The notes under the pieces: model-generated
The model's database searches: none
What the model was told of the DNA's origin: nothing
The model's input: the letters and a program-made list of their open reading frames with translations, nothing else
Origin: DALYDP01 sp964541635
GTDB lineage: Bacteria > Patescibacteriota > Gracilibacteria > Peribacterales > Peribacteraceae
Direction: 5' to 3'
Length of the DNA stretch: 40,823 bases
Assembly: GCA_964541635.1 (NCBI GenBank)
Contig: CAZIQM010000003.1
Coordinates: 1 to 40,823 of the forward strand
Part shown: positions 8,287 through 16,227 of the stretch, in pieces
How the letters are laid out: each line of letters opens with the position of its first letter
Position numbering within the stretch: position 1 is the first letter of the stretch
Position numbers and translations under genes: made by a program

Positions 8287-8610
8287 TCAGCGCGAGAGGA
8301 TTCCGCGGAGGACGCGAATGGCGTCGTCGACGCCCAGGATGCCGTTGCCGTTCGGGTCCGCCGCCAGTTCCTGGGGCGTGGCCGTCCGGTAGCCTTGCGC
8401 GATTTCGAGGATGACGATGGCGTCGGCGGCATCCACGGTGCCGTCCGCGTTCACGTCGCCGCGCGGGGCGTCCGTGGCGAGGGATCCCGCGATGGTCCGG
8501 AGGTTGCCCGCCGTTTGCATGCCGAGCGCGAACGACGCCGTCACCGCGAGAAGGCCCAGCGGAAGCAGGGTGGTGATGCGTTTGCGCAGCGTCGTGGGGA
8601 GTGTGGACAT
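8287..8610 (-). CDS. Small secreted dockerin-type I protein
   Basis: 107 residues: an N-terminal export signal or anchor (about 12-31), then two calcium-loop repeats of the dockerin type. Repeat 1 is GDVNADGTVDAADAIVIL (D52, N54, D56, D60, D63). Repeat 2 is DPNGNGILGVDDAIRVLRGIL (D85, N87, N89, D95/D96). Dockerins bind cohesins, and the next gene downstream encodes a cohesin-like domain. No enzymatic domain is fused to the dockerin, unlike cellulosomal enzymes. The start is supported by TACAAT 8 bases upstream (leaderless pattern). It is the first gene of a three-gene surface operon. Confidence 0.82.
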   Translation of the reverse strand: MSTLPTTLRKRITTLLPLGLLAVTASFALGMQTAGNLRTIAGSLATDAPRGDVNADGTVDAADAIVILEIAQGYRTATPQELAADPNGNGILGVDDAIRVLRGILSR

Positions 8611-8736
8611 TTCCCATCATTGTACCCAAAAATCGCGTTTTCTTCAATCCGCGTGTCATTGACGGGATTTGAATATGGTTCCTAGTCTTATCCTTGTTTT
8701 GCCCGTGTCGAAGCCACGAACGCGTATACTGGCGCT

Positions 8737-9702
8737 GTGACCTCGATCACGCTCATGACCGGCGAGAACGCGTACGCCATCCGCGCCGAAAAACGCCGTT
8801 GGATCGAGGAGTTTTCGAAGAAGCACGGCCCGGACAACATCGTCCGGCTCGACGGGAAGGGGCTCACCGTCCGCGATCTGCTCGACGAAGTCGGCGTGAT
8901 GCCGTTTTTGTCCGAGAAACGTTTGGTCATCGTGGACGGCGTCCCGAAGGCGACGAAGGAGGAGATGCAGGCCCTCGAGACGTCGATCCACCCGGCGACC
9001 GTGCTGCTCTTCGTCGATCCGTCGCCCGACAAACGCTTGGGCGGTACCAAGCAACTGCTCGCCATGGCCGCCTCAAAGGAATTCCCGGCCGTGAAAGGAC
9101 CGAAGTTGCAGCAGTGGATCGCGGGCGAGGCCCAGCGGCTCGGCATGGCGCTCGAACGCGGCGCGGCGGAGACGCTCGTGGAACGCTTGGGCGATGACCA
9201 AGGTGCGATCGCCACCGAACTCGAGAAACTGTCGCTGGCGGTGGCCGGGCGTCCGCTGTCCGCCGCTGACGTCGACCTGCACACGATCCCGACGGACGAA
9301 GGGGTCGTATGGACGATGACGGACCTCGTGTCGGCGGGAAAGAAGAAGGAAGCACTGGCCTACGCGAAACGTTTGCTCGAACGCGGCTCCGACGCCTACG
9401 GGCTGTGGGCGATCCTCTTGTCGATGCTCAAGAACGTGCTTCTGGTCCGTGCCGCCGTCGACGACCGCCTGTCGTCGCCCAGGGACATCGCGGAGCGCAC
9501 GGGCGTGCATCCGTTCGCGCTACGGTCGCTCCAGTCGTACGCGGCGTCATGCCCCCGCGCGGAGTTGGAGCGCGCCGTGCGATGGGCCGTGGAAGCGGAC
9601 GTGCGTCTCAAGACCGGCGGCTACCGCGCCACCGACGAATCGCCGCAGGAATTGCACGCGCTCATCGACCGCTTCCTCGCGCGCATGCCCGCGAACCGTT
9701 AA
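8737..9702 (+). CDS. holA: DNA polymerase III subunit delta
   Basis: 321 residues, the usual HolA length. The protein opens ITLMTGENAYAIRAEK (typical LYGENxFxxxE). It continues with DLLDEVGVMPFLSEKRLVIVDG, KGPKLQQWI, LGDDQGAIATELEKL and a C-terminal helical collar region with DVRLKTG. Delta opens the sliding clamp and sits in the clamp-loader complex with DnaX and delta-prime. The start is GTG 8737. TATACT at 8725-8730 lies exactly 6 bases upstream, so transcription should begin at or next to the start codon. It converges with the next gene, and their stop codons overlap. Confidence 0.9.
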   Translation: MTSITLMTGENAYAIRAEKRRWIEEFSKKHGPDNIVRLDGKGLTVRDLLDEVGVMPFLSEKRLVIVDGVPKATKEEMQALETSIHPATVLLFVDPSPDKRLGGTKQLLAMAASKEFPAVKGPKLQQWIAGEAQRLGMALERGAAETLVERLGDDQGAIATELEKLSLAVAGRPLSAADVDLHTIPTDEGVVWTMTDLVSAGKKKEALAYAKRLLERGSDAYGLWAILLSMLKNVLLVRAAVDDRLSSPRDIAERTGVHPFALRSLQSYAASCPRAELERAVRWAVEADVRLKTGGYRATDESPQELHALIDRFLARMPANR

Positions 9703-10097
9703 GCCTGGTTGATCTGGTCGAGGAGTCCCTCCGCGGCCTGCACCTCCGTGGCGCGCGCTTCGGCTTCGGTCGTTTGCCGCGCCTCCGAGCGCTGTTTTCG
9801 TTCCTCGCTCGTCTGTTCGACGCTCTTCGCCGGTTCTTCTCCGGACGCGGGCGTGCCCGAGTATTTGGCGTCGATGGCGGCGAGCTGCTCTTTTTCGCGC
9901 GAGAGGATGTCCTGCAGCTTCGCGAGCTGCTCCGGCGTCATCACCGGCAGGATTTCGATCCAATACTTCCGCTCGTCGTCGTTCATGCTCTCCGAGGCCA
10001 CGATCAAATCGACGAGCCCGCCGAATTTCGCCCGGACGTCGTCGGGGACGACGATGGGGATCGGTCCTGAGCCCGTTGAAGACGCGTCATCGGCCAT
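9699..10097 (-). CDS. Acidic coiled-coil protein of unknown function
   Basis: 132 residues, highly charged, no signal peptide. A folded-looking N-terminal half (VPDDVRAKFGGLVDLIVAS ... MTPEQLAKLQDILSREKEQLAAI) precedes a disordered or coiled Glu/Ala/Gln-rich tail. I do not recognise a family, but short proteins with an MTPEQ..KL..IL motif occur in related genomes as far as I recall (not verified). Start ATG 10097 is chosen because TAGGCT ends 6 bases before it; a GTG two codons upstream is possible. Stop codons of this gene and holA overlap (9699-9702). Confidence 0.65.
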   Translation of the reverse strand: MADDASSTGSGPIPIVVPDDVRAKFGGLVDLIVASESMNDDERKYWIEILPVMTPEQLAKLQDILSREKEQLAAIDAKYSGTPASGEEPAKSVEQTSEERKQRSEARQTTEAEARATEVQAAEGLLDQINQA

Positions 10098-10141
10098 GGG
10101 CACAGCCTAAAGCCCCGTGCCGTTCGAAACAAGCGCGCGGG

Positions 10142-10708
10142 TCAGGCGACTTTGACGATTTCGTATTCCACCACGCCGGATGGCGTCGAGACCTTCACCG
10201 TGTCGCCCTTCACGTTGCCGAGGACGGCTTTGCCGATGGGGGACTCGTTGCTGATCTTGAACTCGAACGGATCCGCTTCGGTGGCGCCGACGATCGTGTA
10301 GCTCTCCGGTTCGTCGCTGGAACCCGCTTTGACGACCGTGACGTGCGAACCGATGTTCACTTCCTTGCCCGTCTTCTTCGCGTCGTGTTCCGAGATGATC
10401 TTCGCGTTCTTGATCTTGCGCTCGAGCTCGATGATGCGGCCTTCGACGAACGCCTGTTCGTTCTTCGCTTCCTCGTACTCCGAGTTTTCGGAAAGGTCGC
10501 CGTACGAAATGGCTTCCTTCAGGCGCTGGGCGACTTCCTTGCGGCGGACGTTCTTGAGGTTCTCGAGTTCCTCCTTGAGGCGCTTCAAGCCTTCCTTGGT
10601 GACGAGCGTTTCCTCGTCGTCCGTGAAGCTCGCGCCGGAACCGGCGGAACCCGACGACGACGCGTCGTCCATCGAGAGGTCTCCGAAATCGTCAGATGTG
10701 GCAAACAT
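10142..10708 (-). CDS. greA: Transcription elongation factor GreA
   Basis: 188 residues. GreA rescues backtracked RNA polymerase by stimulating transcript cleavage. The N-terminal coiled coil is clear (LVTKEGLKRLKEELENL, then AISYGDLSENSEYEEAKNEQAFVEGRI with the acidic tip D/E residues). The C-terminal FKBP-like domain is also present (SNESPIGKAVLGNVKGDTV). About 30 acidic/Ser-rich residues precede the usual GreA start; the ATG at 10708 sits 10 bases past a TATACT box (10724-10719), so the extension is probably translated. The extension is unlike E. coli GreA and of unknown role. Confidence 0.93.
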   Translation of the reverse strand: MFATSDDFGDLSMDDASSSGSAGSGASFTDDEETLVTKEGLKRLKEELENLKNVRRKEVAQRLKEAISYGDLSENSEYEEAKNEQAFVEGRIIELERKIKNAKIISEHDAKKTGKEVNIGSHVTVVKAGSSDEPESYTIVGATEADPFEFKISNESPIGKAVLGNVKGDTVKVSTPSGVVEYEIVKVA

Positions 10709-10808
10709 AGGCCCGCGAAGTATAGGCGGGCGCCCGACGGGGCGCAATGCGTCTTTCCGCCTCGAAGAGCCGTTTGTGGCTTCCGGAACGCCTGGTACGA
10801 TGCGGTCC

Positions 10809-11657
10809 ATGCATCGCGTGTTTTCCGGCGCCCTGGCGGCGCTCTGCATGGTTTGTCCCTTGGCCCACGCCGCGTCGGGCATCACGTTGCCGGACCTGTC
10901 GGCGGCGCAACGCGCGGTGGACGACCTGGGATCGGACCTTGCCCGCGACGAAGCGTCGGCGTCATTTTACGAAGACCAGGAGCTGTTCCCGGTCGTCGAG
11001 ACGCAGGCGGATTCCGCCATCGAGGAACAACGCGACGGCCGCACCGCGGAATTTTTGACGATCCGCGTCGGCGCGAAGGACGTGACGTTGCGCGACGTCC
11101 CCACGAAGGAGTGGTTCGCGCCGTACGTCCGCGACATCGCGGAGCTCGGTCTCGTCTCGGGCTACCGCGACGCGCTGGGCATGCCCACGGGGCAATTCGG
11201 CCCCGCCGATCCCGTCACGCTCGAGCAGGTCGCGAAAGTCGCGGTGCTCGCGTCCGGCGTCGACGCCACCGCGTGCCCGCTCCCGCCCGCGAACCTTTCC
11301 GCGTCCGGCGCGTGGAGCGCGTCGTACGTTTCGTGCGCCGAGAGGGCGCAGTGGGCCGTGTTCAGCGATCCCGCCGCCGACCTGCGCCGGCCCGCGACCC
11401 GCGAAGAAGTCGTCATGACGATGCTGCAGGCGTTCAAGAGGGAATTCGACGTCGACACGGCGTCGCTCACGTTCGCCGACGTCGAAAAAACGTCCGCGTT
11501 CGCGCCGGCCATCGCCAAGGCGGCGACCGACGGGATCGTGTCGGGCTACACGGACCGGGAGGGGAACCTCACCGGGCTCTTCGGGCCGAAGAACGACGTG
11601 ACGCGCGCAGAGTTCTCGAAAATCGTCAGCATCGTGCTGCAGCTGTACGCGAAGTGA
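10809..11657 (+). CDS. Exported S-layer homology (SLH) domain protein
   Basis: 282 residues. Signal peptide 1-22 (LAALCMVCPLAHA/A). Two SLH-type segments follow: one near residues 95-150 (LRDVPTKEWFAPYVRDIAELGLVSGYRDA...GQFGPADPVTLEQVAKVAV), and one near 225-280 (TFADVEKTSAFAPAIAKAATDGIVSGYTD...GLFGPKNDVTRAEFSKIV). A weaker, Cys-containing repeat lies between. SLH domains anchor proteins to cell-wall polymers or form part of an S-layer. There is no other recognisable domain, so this may be an S-layer accessory protein. ATG 10809 is supported by TACGAT 7 bases upstream and by the signal peptide. Confidence 0.85.
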   Translation: MHRVFSGALAALCMVCPLAHAASGITLPDLSAAQRAVDDLGSDLARDEASASFYEDQELFPVVETQADSAIEEQRDGRTAEFLTIRVGAKDVTLRDVPTKEWFAPYVRDIAELGLVSGYRDALGMPTGQFGPADPVTLEQVAKVAVLASGVDATACPLPPANLSASGAWSASYVSCAERAQWAVFSDPAADLRRPATREEVVMTMLQAFKREFDVDTASLTFADVEKTSAFAPAIAKAATDGIVSGYTDREGNLTGLFGPKNDVTRAEFSKIVSIVLQLYAK

Positions 11658-11660
11658 ACG

Positions 11661-12650
11661 TCAGCGGTGCCGCTGTCGCACGTGGTGTTCGAGCGCTTTT
11701 TCGTTCGGATGCGTGCCGACGAGTTCGAGGAGCAGCGTGCCCGTGACGAGGAACGCGCCGCCGAGGAAGTGGTACCACGCGATCGGTTCGCCGAGCATCG
11801 CCCACGCCATGACCGTGCCCAGGATGATGTCGACCGCGCCCGTGAGCGTGATGGTCGAGACCGGGAGACGTTCGAGCGCTTCGTAGAACGCGACGCTGTT
11901 CACGAAACGCGAGATGAACCCGAAGCCGATGAGGGCGGGGATCAACGCGAGGGGGAACATCCGGATTTCGGACTCCAGGCCGTGGTGCACGAAGGGGGAA
12001 ACCGCGACGAGCGCCACGATGGCGGTGAGGGATCGGGCGCCGAGGAGGAGGTGCGGCTTCAGGTGCGACGCGAACTTGCGGCAGAGCACGCTGCCCACGG
12101 CGAACGACAGCGCGGCCGCCACGATCACCATGTCGCCCGTTTGGATGTGGTCGAGGCCTTGCGTGAATCCCTTGAGCGAAATGATTGTCATGCCGGCCAG
12201 GATCGTGCACATGGCCATCACGTGGGTGCGGGTGACGCGCTCCTTGAGGAACAGCGCCGCGCACGTGAGGAGGAACACCATTTCGACCTTCCCGAAGAAC
12301 CCCGCGTTCACGGCGGAGGTCATCGCGAGGCCCGTGAACCACAGGCCGGGTCCGATGAGGCCGTTGATGGTGCCGATGACCAGCAACCACCCGGCGTCCT
12401 TCCGCGTGAGCTCTTTGCAGCTGCGCACGATGGGGACAGCGCCGAACGACACGAACACGAACAGCAGGACGAGGAGTTCGCTCACGAACACGAGCGAAAG
12501 GGGCGAAAGCGACGGGGACAACACCTTGGCGAAGGAGTTGTAGGTCGCGCCCGCCATGATGCTCGTCGAAAGCGCCAGCCAGCCGATTCCCGCGTCCGTG
12601 AGGGCGCGCTGCCGCCATGCGAAGGGCCGAAGTGTCAGGGGGTTCAGCAA
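11661..12650 (-). CDS. DMT-superfamily (EamA) transporter
   Basis: 329 residues with about ten hydrophobic helices in two EamA-like halves, as in drug/metabolite transporters. Examples are STSIMAGATYNSFAKVLSPSLSPLSLVFVSELLV in half 1 and SVAFYEALERLPVSTITLTGAVDIILGTVMAWAMLGEPIAWYHFLGGAFLVTGTLLLE in half 2. Substrate unknown. The start codon appears to be TTG 12650, 8 bases past a perfect TATAAT (12664-12659). An ATG in between is out of frame. The gene converges with the SLH gene with a 3-base gap. The C-terminus is His/Glu/Arg rich. Confidence 0.85.
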   Translation of the reverse strand: MLNPLTLRPFAWRQRALTDAGIGWLALSTSIMAGATYNSFAKVLSPSLSPLSLVFVSELLVLLFVFVSFGAVPIVRSCKELTRKDAGWLLVIGTINGLIGPGLWFTGLAMTSAVNAGFFGKVEMVFLLTCAALFLKERVTRTHVMAMCTILAGMTIISLKGFTQGLDHIQTGDMVIVAAALSFAVGSVLCRKFASHLKPHLLLGARSLTAIVALVAVSPFVHHGLESEIRMFPLALIPALIGFGFISRFVNSVAFYEALERLPVSTITLTGAVDIILGTVMAWAMLGEPIAWYHFLGGAFLVTGTLLLELVGTHPNEKALEHHVRQRHR

Positions 12651-12730
12651 ATCCTGTCATTATAGCGAAAAAGCGGGTTTTCCGCCAGTGCTACGCCAGG
12701 TACGATGGTATCGATTTTCCTCATAACTTC

Positions 12731-13630
12731 ATGTTTTTGACGTTCGTGTACGCCTTCCTCAGCGTGGCCATCGTGAGCCTCGTATCCCTCGTGGGAGTGA
12801 TCGTCCTGACTGTCCGCACCGACGTCGTCTCCAGGGTCCTGCTGTACCTCGTGAGTTTTTCGACCGGCGCCATCCTGGGCACCGTGTTCTTCCATTTGCT
12901 CCCCGAAGTCATGGAGCACGCGGGTGATCCCGTCATGGGGTCTGCCTGGATCCTCGGGGGCATGATGCTCGCGTTCGTCATCGAGAAATTCATCCACTGG
13001 CACCACTGCCATCGGACCGAGCACGACGACGCTGGCGGTCACCACAACCATCCGCTCGGCGCGCTCATCCTCATCGGCGACGGCATCCATAACTTCCTCG
13101 ATGGAACGCTGATCGCCGCCGCCTATATGGTAAGCGTTCCGGTCGGCATCGCGGCGACCGTCGCGGTCGTCCTCCACGAAATTCCGCAGGAGCTCAGCGA
13201 CATTTCGTTGTTGCTCCACAGTGGATTTTCGCGAAACAAGGCCATCCTGTGGAATTTTCTTTCCGCGTGCACTGCGATCGTCGGCGCGGGCGCGGCGTTT
13301 TTCTTCGGGACGCACATGCACGGCATCGAGTTCGTGCTGCTGCCCATCGCCGCGGGAAACTTCCTCTACATCGCGACCACTGACCTGATCCCCGAGCTGC
13401 ACAAAGAGACGCGCGTCGGCAAGAACGTAGTGCAAGGATTGTTGCTGCTGGCGGGCATCGGGCTCATGGCGTGGCTCTCGCTCGCTGCCAATCACGAGGA
13501 CGTCGAACGGGCCATCGACGAACACCAAGACGCGACGTCATCGAACGGCGGCATTTTGCAGATGCGCGTGCTGGACGCGGACGGCAACCCAGTCGACGAT
13601 TCAGTGCGCGTGAACGTGCGCACCCGGTGA
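12731..13630 (+). CDS. ZIP-family divalent metal transporter
   Basis: 299 residues with about eight helices. The two metal-site motifs of ZIP proteins are plain: GDGIHNFLDG in helix 4 and HEIPQELSD in helix 5. A His-rich cytoplasmic loop (HWHHCHRTEHDDAGGHHNH, about residues 96-115) precedes helix 4. ZIP proteins import zinc, iron or manganese into the cytoplasm; the exact metal is not predictable. ATG 12731 is chosen because the upstream in-frame reading crosses the divergent promoter region. The last 30 bases overlap the 3' end of the convergent YibE/F gene, making an antisense overlap. Confidence 0.9.
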   Translation: MFLTFVYAFLSVAIVSLVSLVGVIVLTVRTDVVSRVLLYLVSFSTGAILGTVFFHLLPEVMEHAGDPVMGSAWILGGMMLAFVIEKFIHWHHCHRTEHDDAGGHHNHPLGALILIGDGIHNFLDGTLIAAAYMVSVPVGIAATVAVVLHEIPQELSDISLLLHSGFSRNKAILWNFLSACTAIVGAGAAFFFGTHMHGIEFVLLPIAAGNFLYIATTDLIPELHKETRVGKNVVQGLLLLAGIGLMAWLSLAANHEDVERAIDEHQDATSSNGGILQMRVLDADGNPVDDSVRVNVRTR

Positions 13631-14707
13631 GCCGTCGCCGCGCAGGAAGCGGCAGGCGAACCACGTTGAGATCGGCACCGCAAGCGTGAGCGTCATGCTG
13701 CCCACGAGCGTGCGGACGATTTCCTCGACGATCGATTCGTTGTTGAGGATCACCCACCACGGCACGTCCACGCCGCTCCAGAACAACAGGAGGAGCGGAA
13801 GCGATGCGCCGACGTAGGCCAAGGCGAGCGTGTTCACCAGCGACGCGATGTGTTCGCGGCCCACTGACAAGCCCGCCTTGTAGAGTTGCGCCTTGCCGAT
13901 GCGCGGATTCGCCCGTTTGATTTCGTTGATGGCCGCCGTCTGGGTCGTGGTGATGTCGTCGAGCACTCCGAGCGCGCCGATCACGATGCCCCCGAGGAGC
14001 AGTCCGCGCAGGTTCACCGATTGCAGCGGACCGAGCTGCAGGTAGAGGGCCTCTTCCGCGCCGTTGCCCGCGAGTTGCGTGAGTCGCACTGCGACGATCG
14101 AAAGGAGCAGCGAGAGCGCGAGCGTGGTCAGTGTGCTGAGCAACGCGATCGTGGTGCGGTACGAGAACCCGTGCGCGAGGTAAAGCGACGTGCACGCGAT
14201 GGCGACGGCTCCTGCCAGGGAAACCATCAGCGGATTTTGTCCGCTTCCTATCATGGGCACGACGAACAGCGCGAGGATCATGATGCTCACGCAGAGTCCG
14301 ACGATCGACGTGAATCCCGTGCGACCCGCGAAAACGATCGCAAGGACGAAAAACGCCACCCCGAGGCCGAACACCGACGGCAAGCGGTACGGTTCGCGTC
14401 CGAGCAGCTGCACCGTTCCGTCGCTTTTGGACAGTATCTCGACGACGACGCGCTGGCCGGGCTTCAGCAGGGACGTTTGCAAACCTTCGACGGCGGCGTT
14501 TTCCATCGTCTCCTGCGTTCCGTCATCGAGCCGCACGAGCAGTTGCTGCACCGTGCGGTCGAAACCCGACGAATCGTCGTGCTCAGTCGAAAGCACGCGC
14601 ACGACGGTGGCGGTCGCGTAGGTATCGGAGACGTGGGCGGGCGCTTCTTGCGCGAACGCCGAAAGCGGGGCGAGTACGAGGATCGCGAATCCGAGCGTAT
14701 TCATCAT
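13601..14707 (-). CDS. YibE/F family membrane protein
   Basis: 368 residues. Signal-like N-terminus, then an extracytoplasmic beta-rich part (ATVVRVLSTEHDDSSGFDRTVQQLLVRLDDGTQE...PGQRVVVEI). About seven helices follow, with the YibE/F signature GVLDDITTTQTAAI...KAGLSVGREHIASLVNTLALAYVGASLPLLLL. The family is widespread and functionally uncharacterised. Two ATGs open the gene (14707 and 14704), 6 bases past TAAAGT. The start is 15 bases from the 3' end of tRNA-Leu on the same strand. Confidence 0.88.
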   Translation of the reverse strand: MMNTLGFAILVLAPLSAFAQEAPAHVSDTYATATVVRVLSTEHDDSSGFDRTVQQLLVRLDDGTQETMENAAVEGLQTSLLKPGQRVVVEILSKSDGTVQLLGREPYRLPSVFGLGVAFFVLAIVFAGRTGFTSIVGLCVSIMILALFVVPMIGSGQNPLMVSLAGAVAIACTSLYLAHGFSYRTTIALLSTLTTLALSLLLSIVAVRLTQLAGNGAEEALYLQLGPLQSVNLRGLLLGGIVIGALGVLDDITTTQTAAINEIKRANPRIGKAQLYKAGLSVGREHIASLVNTLALAYVGASLPLLLLFWSGVDVPWWVILNNESIVEEIVRTLVGSMTLTLAVPISTWFACRFLRGDGSPGAHVHAH

Positions 14708-14722
14708 GCGGTTACTTTACCA

Positions 14723-14808
14723 TGGTGCCGTCGGCTGGACTCGAACCAGCAAGCCCGTGAGGGCTAGGGATTTTAAGTCCCCTGCGTATGCCATTCCGCC
14801 ACGACGGC
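14723..14808 (-). tRNA. tRNA-Leu (TAA)
   Basis: An 86-base tRNA including encoded CCA. The acceptor GCCGTCG pairs with CGACGGC. The anticodon stem-loop GGGGA-CTTAAAA-TCCCT gives anticodon TAA. A long variable arm (CCCTCACGGG) marks a type II tRNA, and the T-arm is GCTGG-TTCGAGT-CCAGC. It is followed closely by the YibE/F gene. Confidence 0.96.
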
Positions 14809-14870
14809 ACGATGTTCGGAAAAGAACGGTCCAAGTGTACCGCTCCTGTTCGCGCGGAACAGGGGGCGGC

Positions 14871-16139
14871 TTAGATCGGTAAGGCTTCCAGCTTGATCGC
14901 CGGGCGATCCTCCTGCTTCTGGTGCTCCCCGACGTCCATGTCTTCGCCCGTCGCCGCGTCGATTTCCTTCGCGGAGATGATGAGGCGGCGCAGGGTGGTG
15001 CCCACCGGCGTGCAGGTCATGAGCGTCGCGATGCGTTTATTGAGCGGTTGGTCGAGGACCGTCACGTCGCTCGGGAGGATTTCCTTCTTCGTTTCGATCA
15101 CGTAGCGGTATTTGTCGCCGCCGTGGTACACCCAGAATTCGTCGCCCACCTGCAATTCCCCGAGGCGCGCGAAGATCGATTTGTATCCGCCGGGCGCCCA
15201 CGGGAAGTACGAGCTGTGGCCCGTGAGGAAGAAGTTGCCGGCTTGGCCCGGCTCCGCCGTTCCCGGGTAGTGGACGACGCCTTGTTCGAGTCCGTGCTGG
15301 ATGTCGGTTTCGAGCTGCTTCCAGTCCTCGCGCACGAGGGAATCCGTCGGCAGGGTCACGATCGGCGCGCGCAGGTCGAGGCCCGGGATGATGAGGATGT
15401 CTTCGGGCGGGCCCACGAGCGGCAGGTGCGCCGCCAAACCTTCGTCGGCGTCGCCCGCCGTGGGCAGCACCGGGACTTGGCGGAGTTTTTCCGCGAGCGA
15501 CTTCTGCGCGGAAGCGGAACGGTCGAGGTGCGTGAATTCGAGGATAGGTTCGATGCGCGCCGACGCGATGGCGCCGAAGCTTTCGTAGTTCATCGCCGAG
15601 AAGAGCACCGCGAAGATCGCGGCGAAGGTGCCGCCGAAGCGCACGATGTCGAGCGCGAAGAGCGTCCCGCGGCTGTACTGCTTCACGCGTTTGCGGCTGG
15701 CCGGCACGAGCACGGGCTGCGTGAGGAACCGCCCGAACGAGCGGATCGCCGTCTTGAAATCGCCGAGGATGGTGGACGAAGCGTCGAAGCCCCCTTCGAG
15801 GCTCGCGCGCAATTGGCGTTCGCCTTCCTGCAGCACGCCCTTGGCGGCGACGAGCGTGCCGCGCTCGGCTTCGGCCAACGCTTCGGCGCAGGACTCGCGC
15901 ACCGCGCGGAGGTTCTCGCCGATGCGCAGGGCGGCGTGTGCGCGCTGCACCGAGGGGAGTTCGGAAATGTCCTCCGCCGGTTCGTCCGGCAAGCCCCACT
16001 GGATCGCGTCGAAAGCGCTGGTTTCTTCCTCGATCGGCATCGCCGGCACGGGCTTTTCCGCCGGCGTGTCCGACGGAAGGATGATGTTGCCGTCGGAGTC
16101 GTATCGGGCGCGCTTCATGCGGGTCGGATCGTGGTTCAT
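14871..16139 (-). CDS. Sortase-family transpeptidase with long N-terminal region
   Basis: 422 residues. A cytoplasmic region of about 160 residues is followed by a membrane helix (about 168-187, GGTFAAIFAVLFSAM) and a C-terminal sortase domain (about 265-405). Catalytic residues are visible: H308 in FLTGHSSYF, C376 in ATLMTCTPVGTTLRRLI, and the conserved Arg at 384/385. The TLxTC-P-x-G-T pattern points to class D/E-like sortases. Sortases join cell-surface proteins to wall components through an LPXTG-like motif. None of the surface proteins in this window carries an obvious one, so substrates lie elsewhere or use a divergent motif. The start (ATG 16139) is 12 bases past TACAAT. The long cytoplasmic part is unusual. 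Confidence 0.87.
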   Translation of the reverse strand: MNHDPTRMKRARYDSDGNIILPSDTPAEKPVPAMPIEEETSAFDAIQWGLPDEPAEDISELPSVQRAHAALRIGENLRAVRESCAEALAEAERGTLVAAKGVLQEGERQLRASLEGGFDASSTILGDFKTAIRSFGRFLTQPVLVPASRKRVKQYSRGTLFALDIVRFGGTFAAIFAVLFSAMNYESFGAIASARIEPILEFTHLDRSASAQKSLAEKLRQVPVLPTAGDADEGLAAHLPLVGPPEDILIIPGLDLRAPIVTLPTDSLVREDWKQLETDIQHGLEQGVVHYPGTAEPGQAGNFFLTGHSSYFPWAPGGYKSIFARLGELQVGDEFWVYHGGDKYRYVIETKKEILPSDVTVLDQPLNKRIATLMTCTPVGTTLRRLIISAKEIDAATGEDMDVGEHQKQEDRPAIKLEALPI

Positions 16140-16227
16140 GGAAATCCCATTATTGTAGCAGATTTCGGCTTCCGATGCACGCCGAAAGGTTGCTCATCCT
16201 AGCGCAAATCCCCCTCGTCCGGGAGGG

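Noticed and set aside
6930..8414. Plus-strand frame opposite the cohesin-like protein
   Set aside because: Arg/Gly-rich low-complexity shadow of the Ser/Ala linker; no signal or start context.
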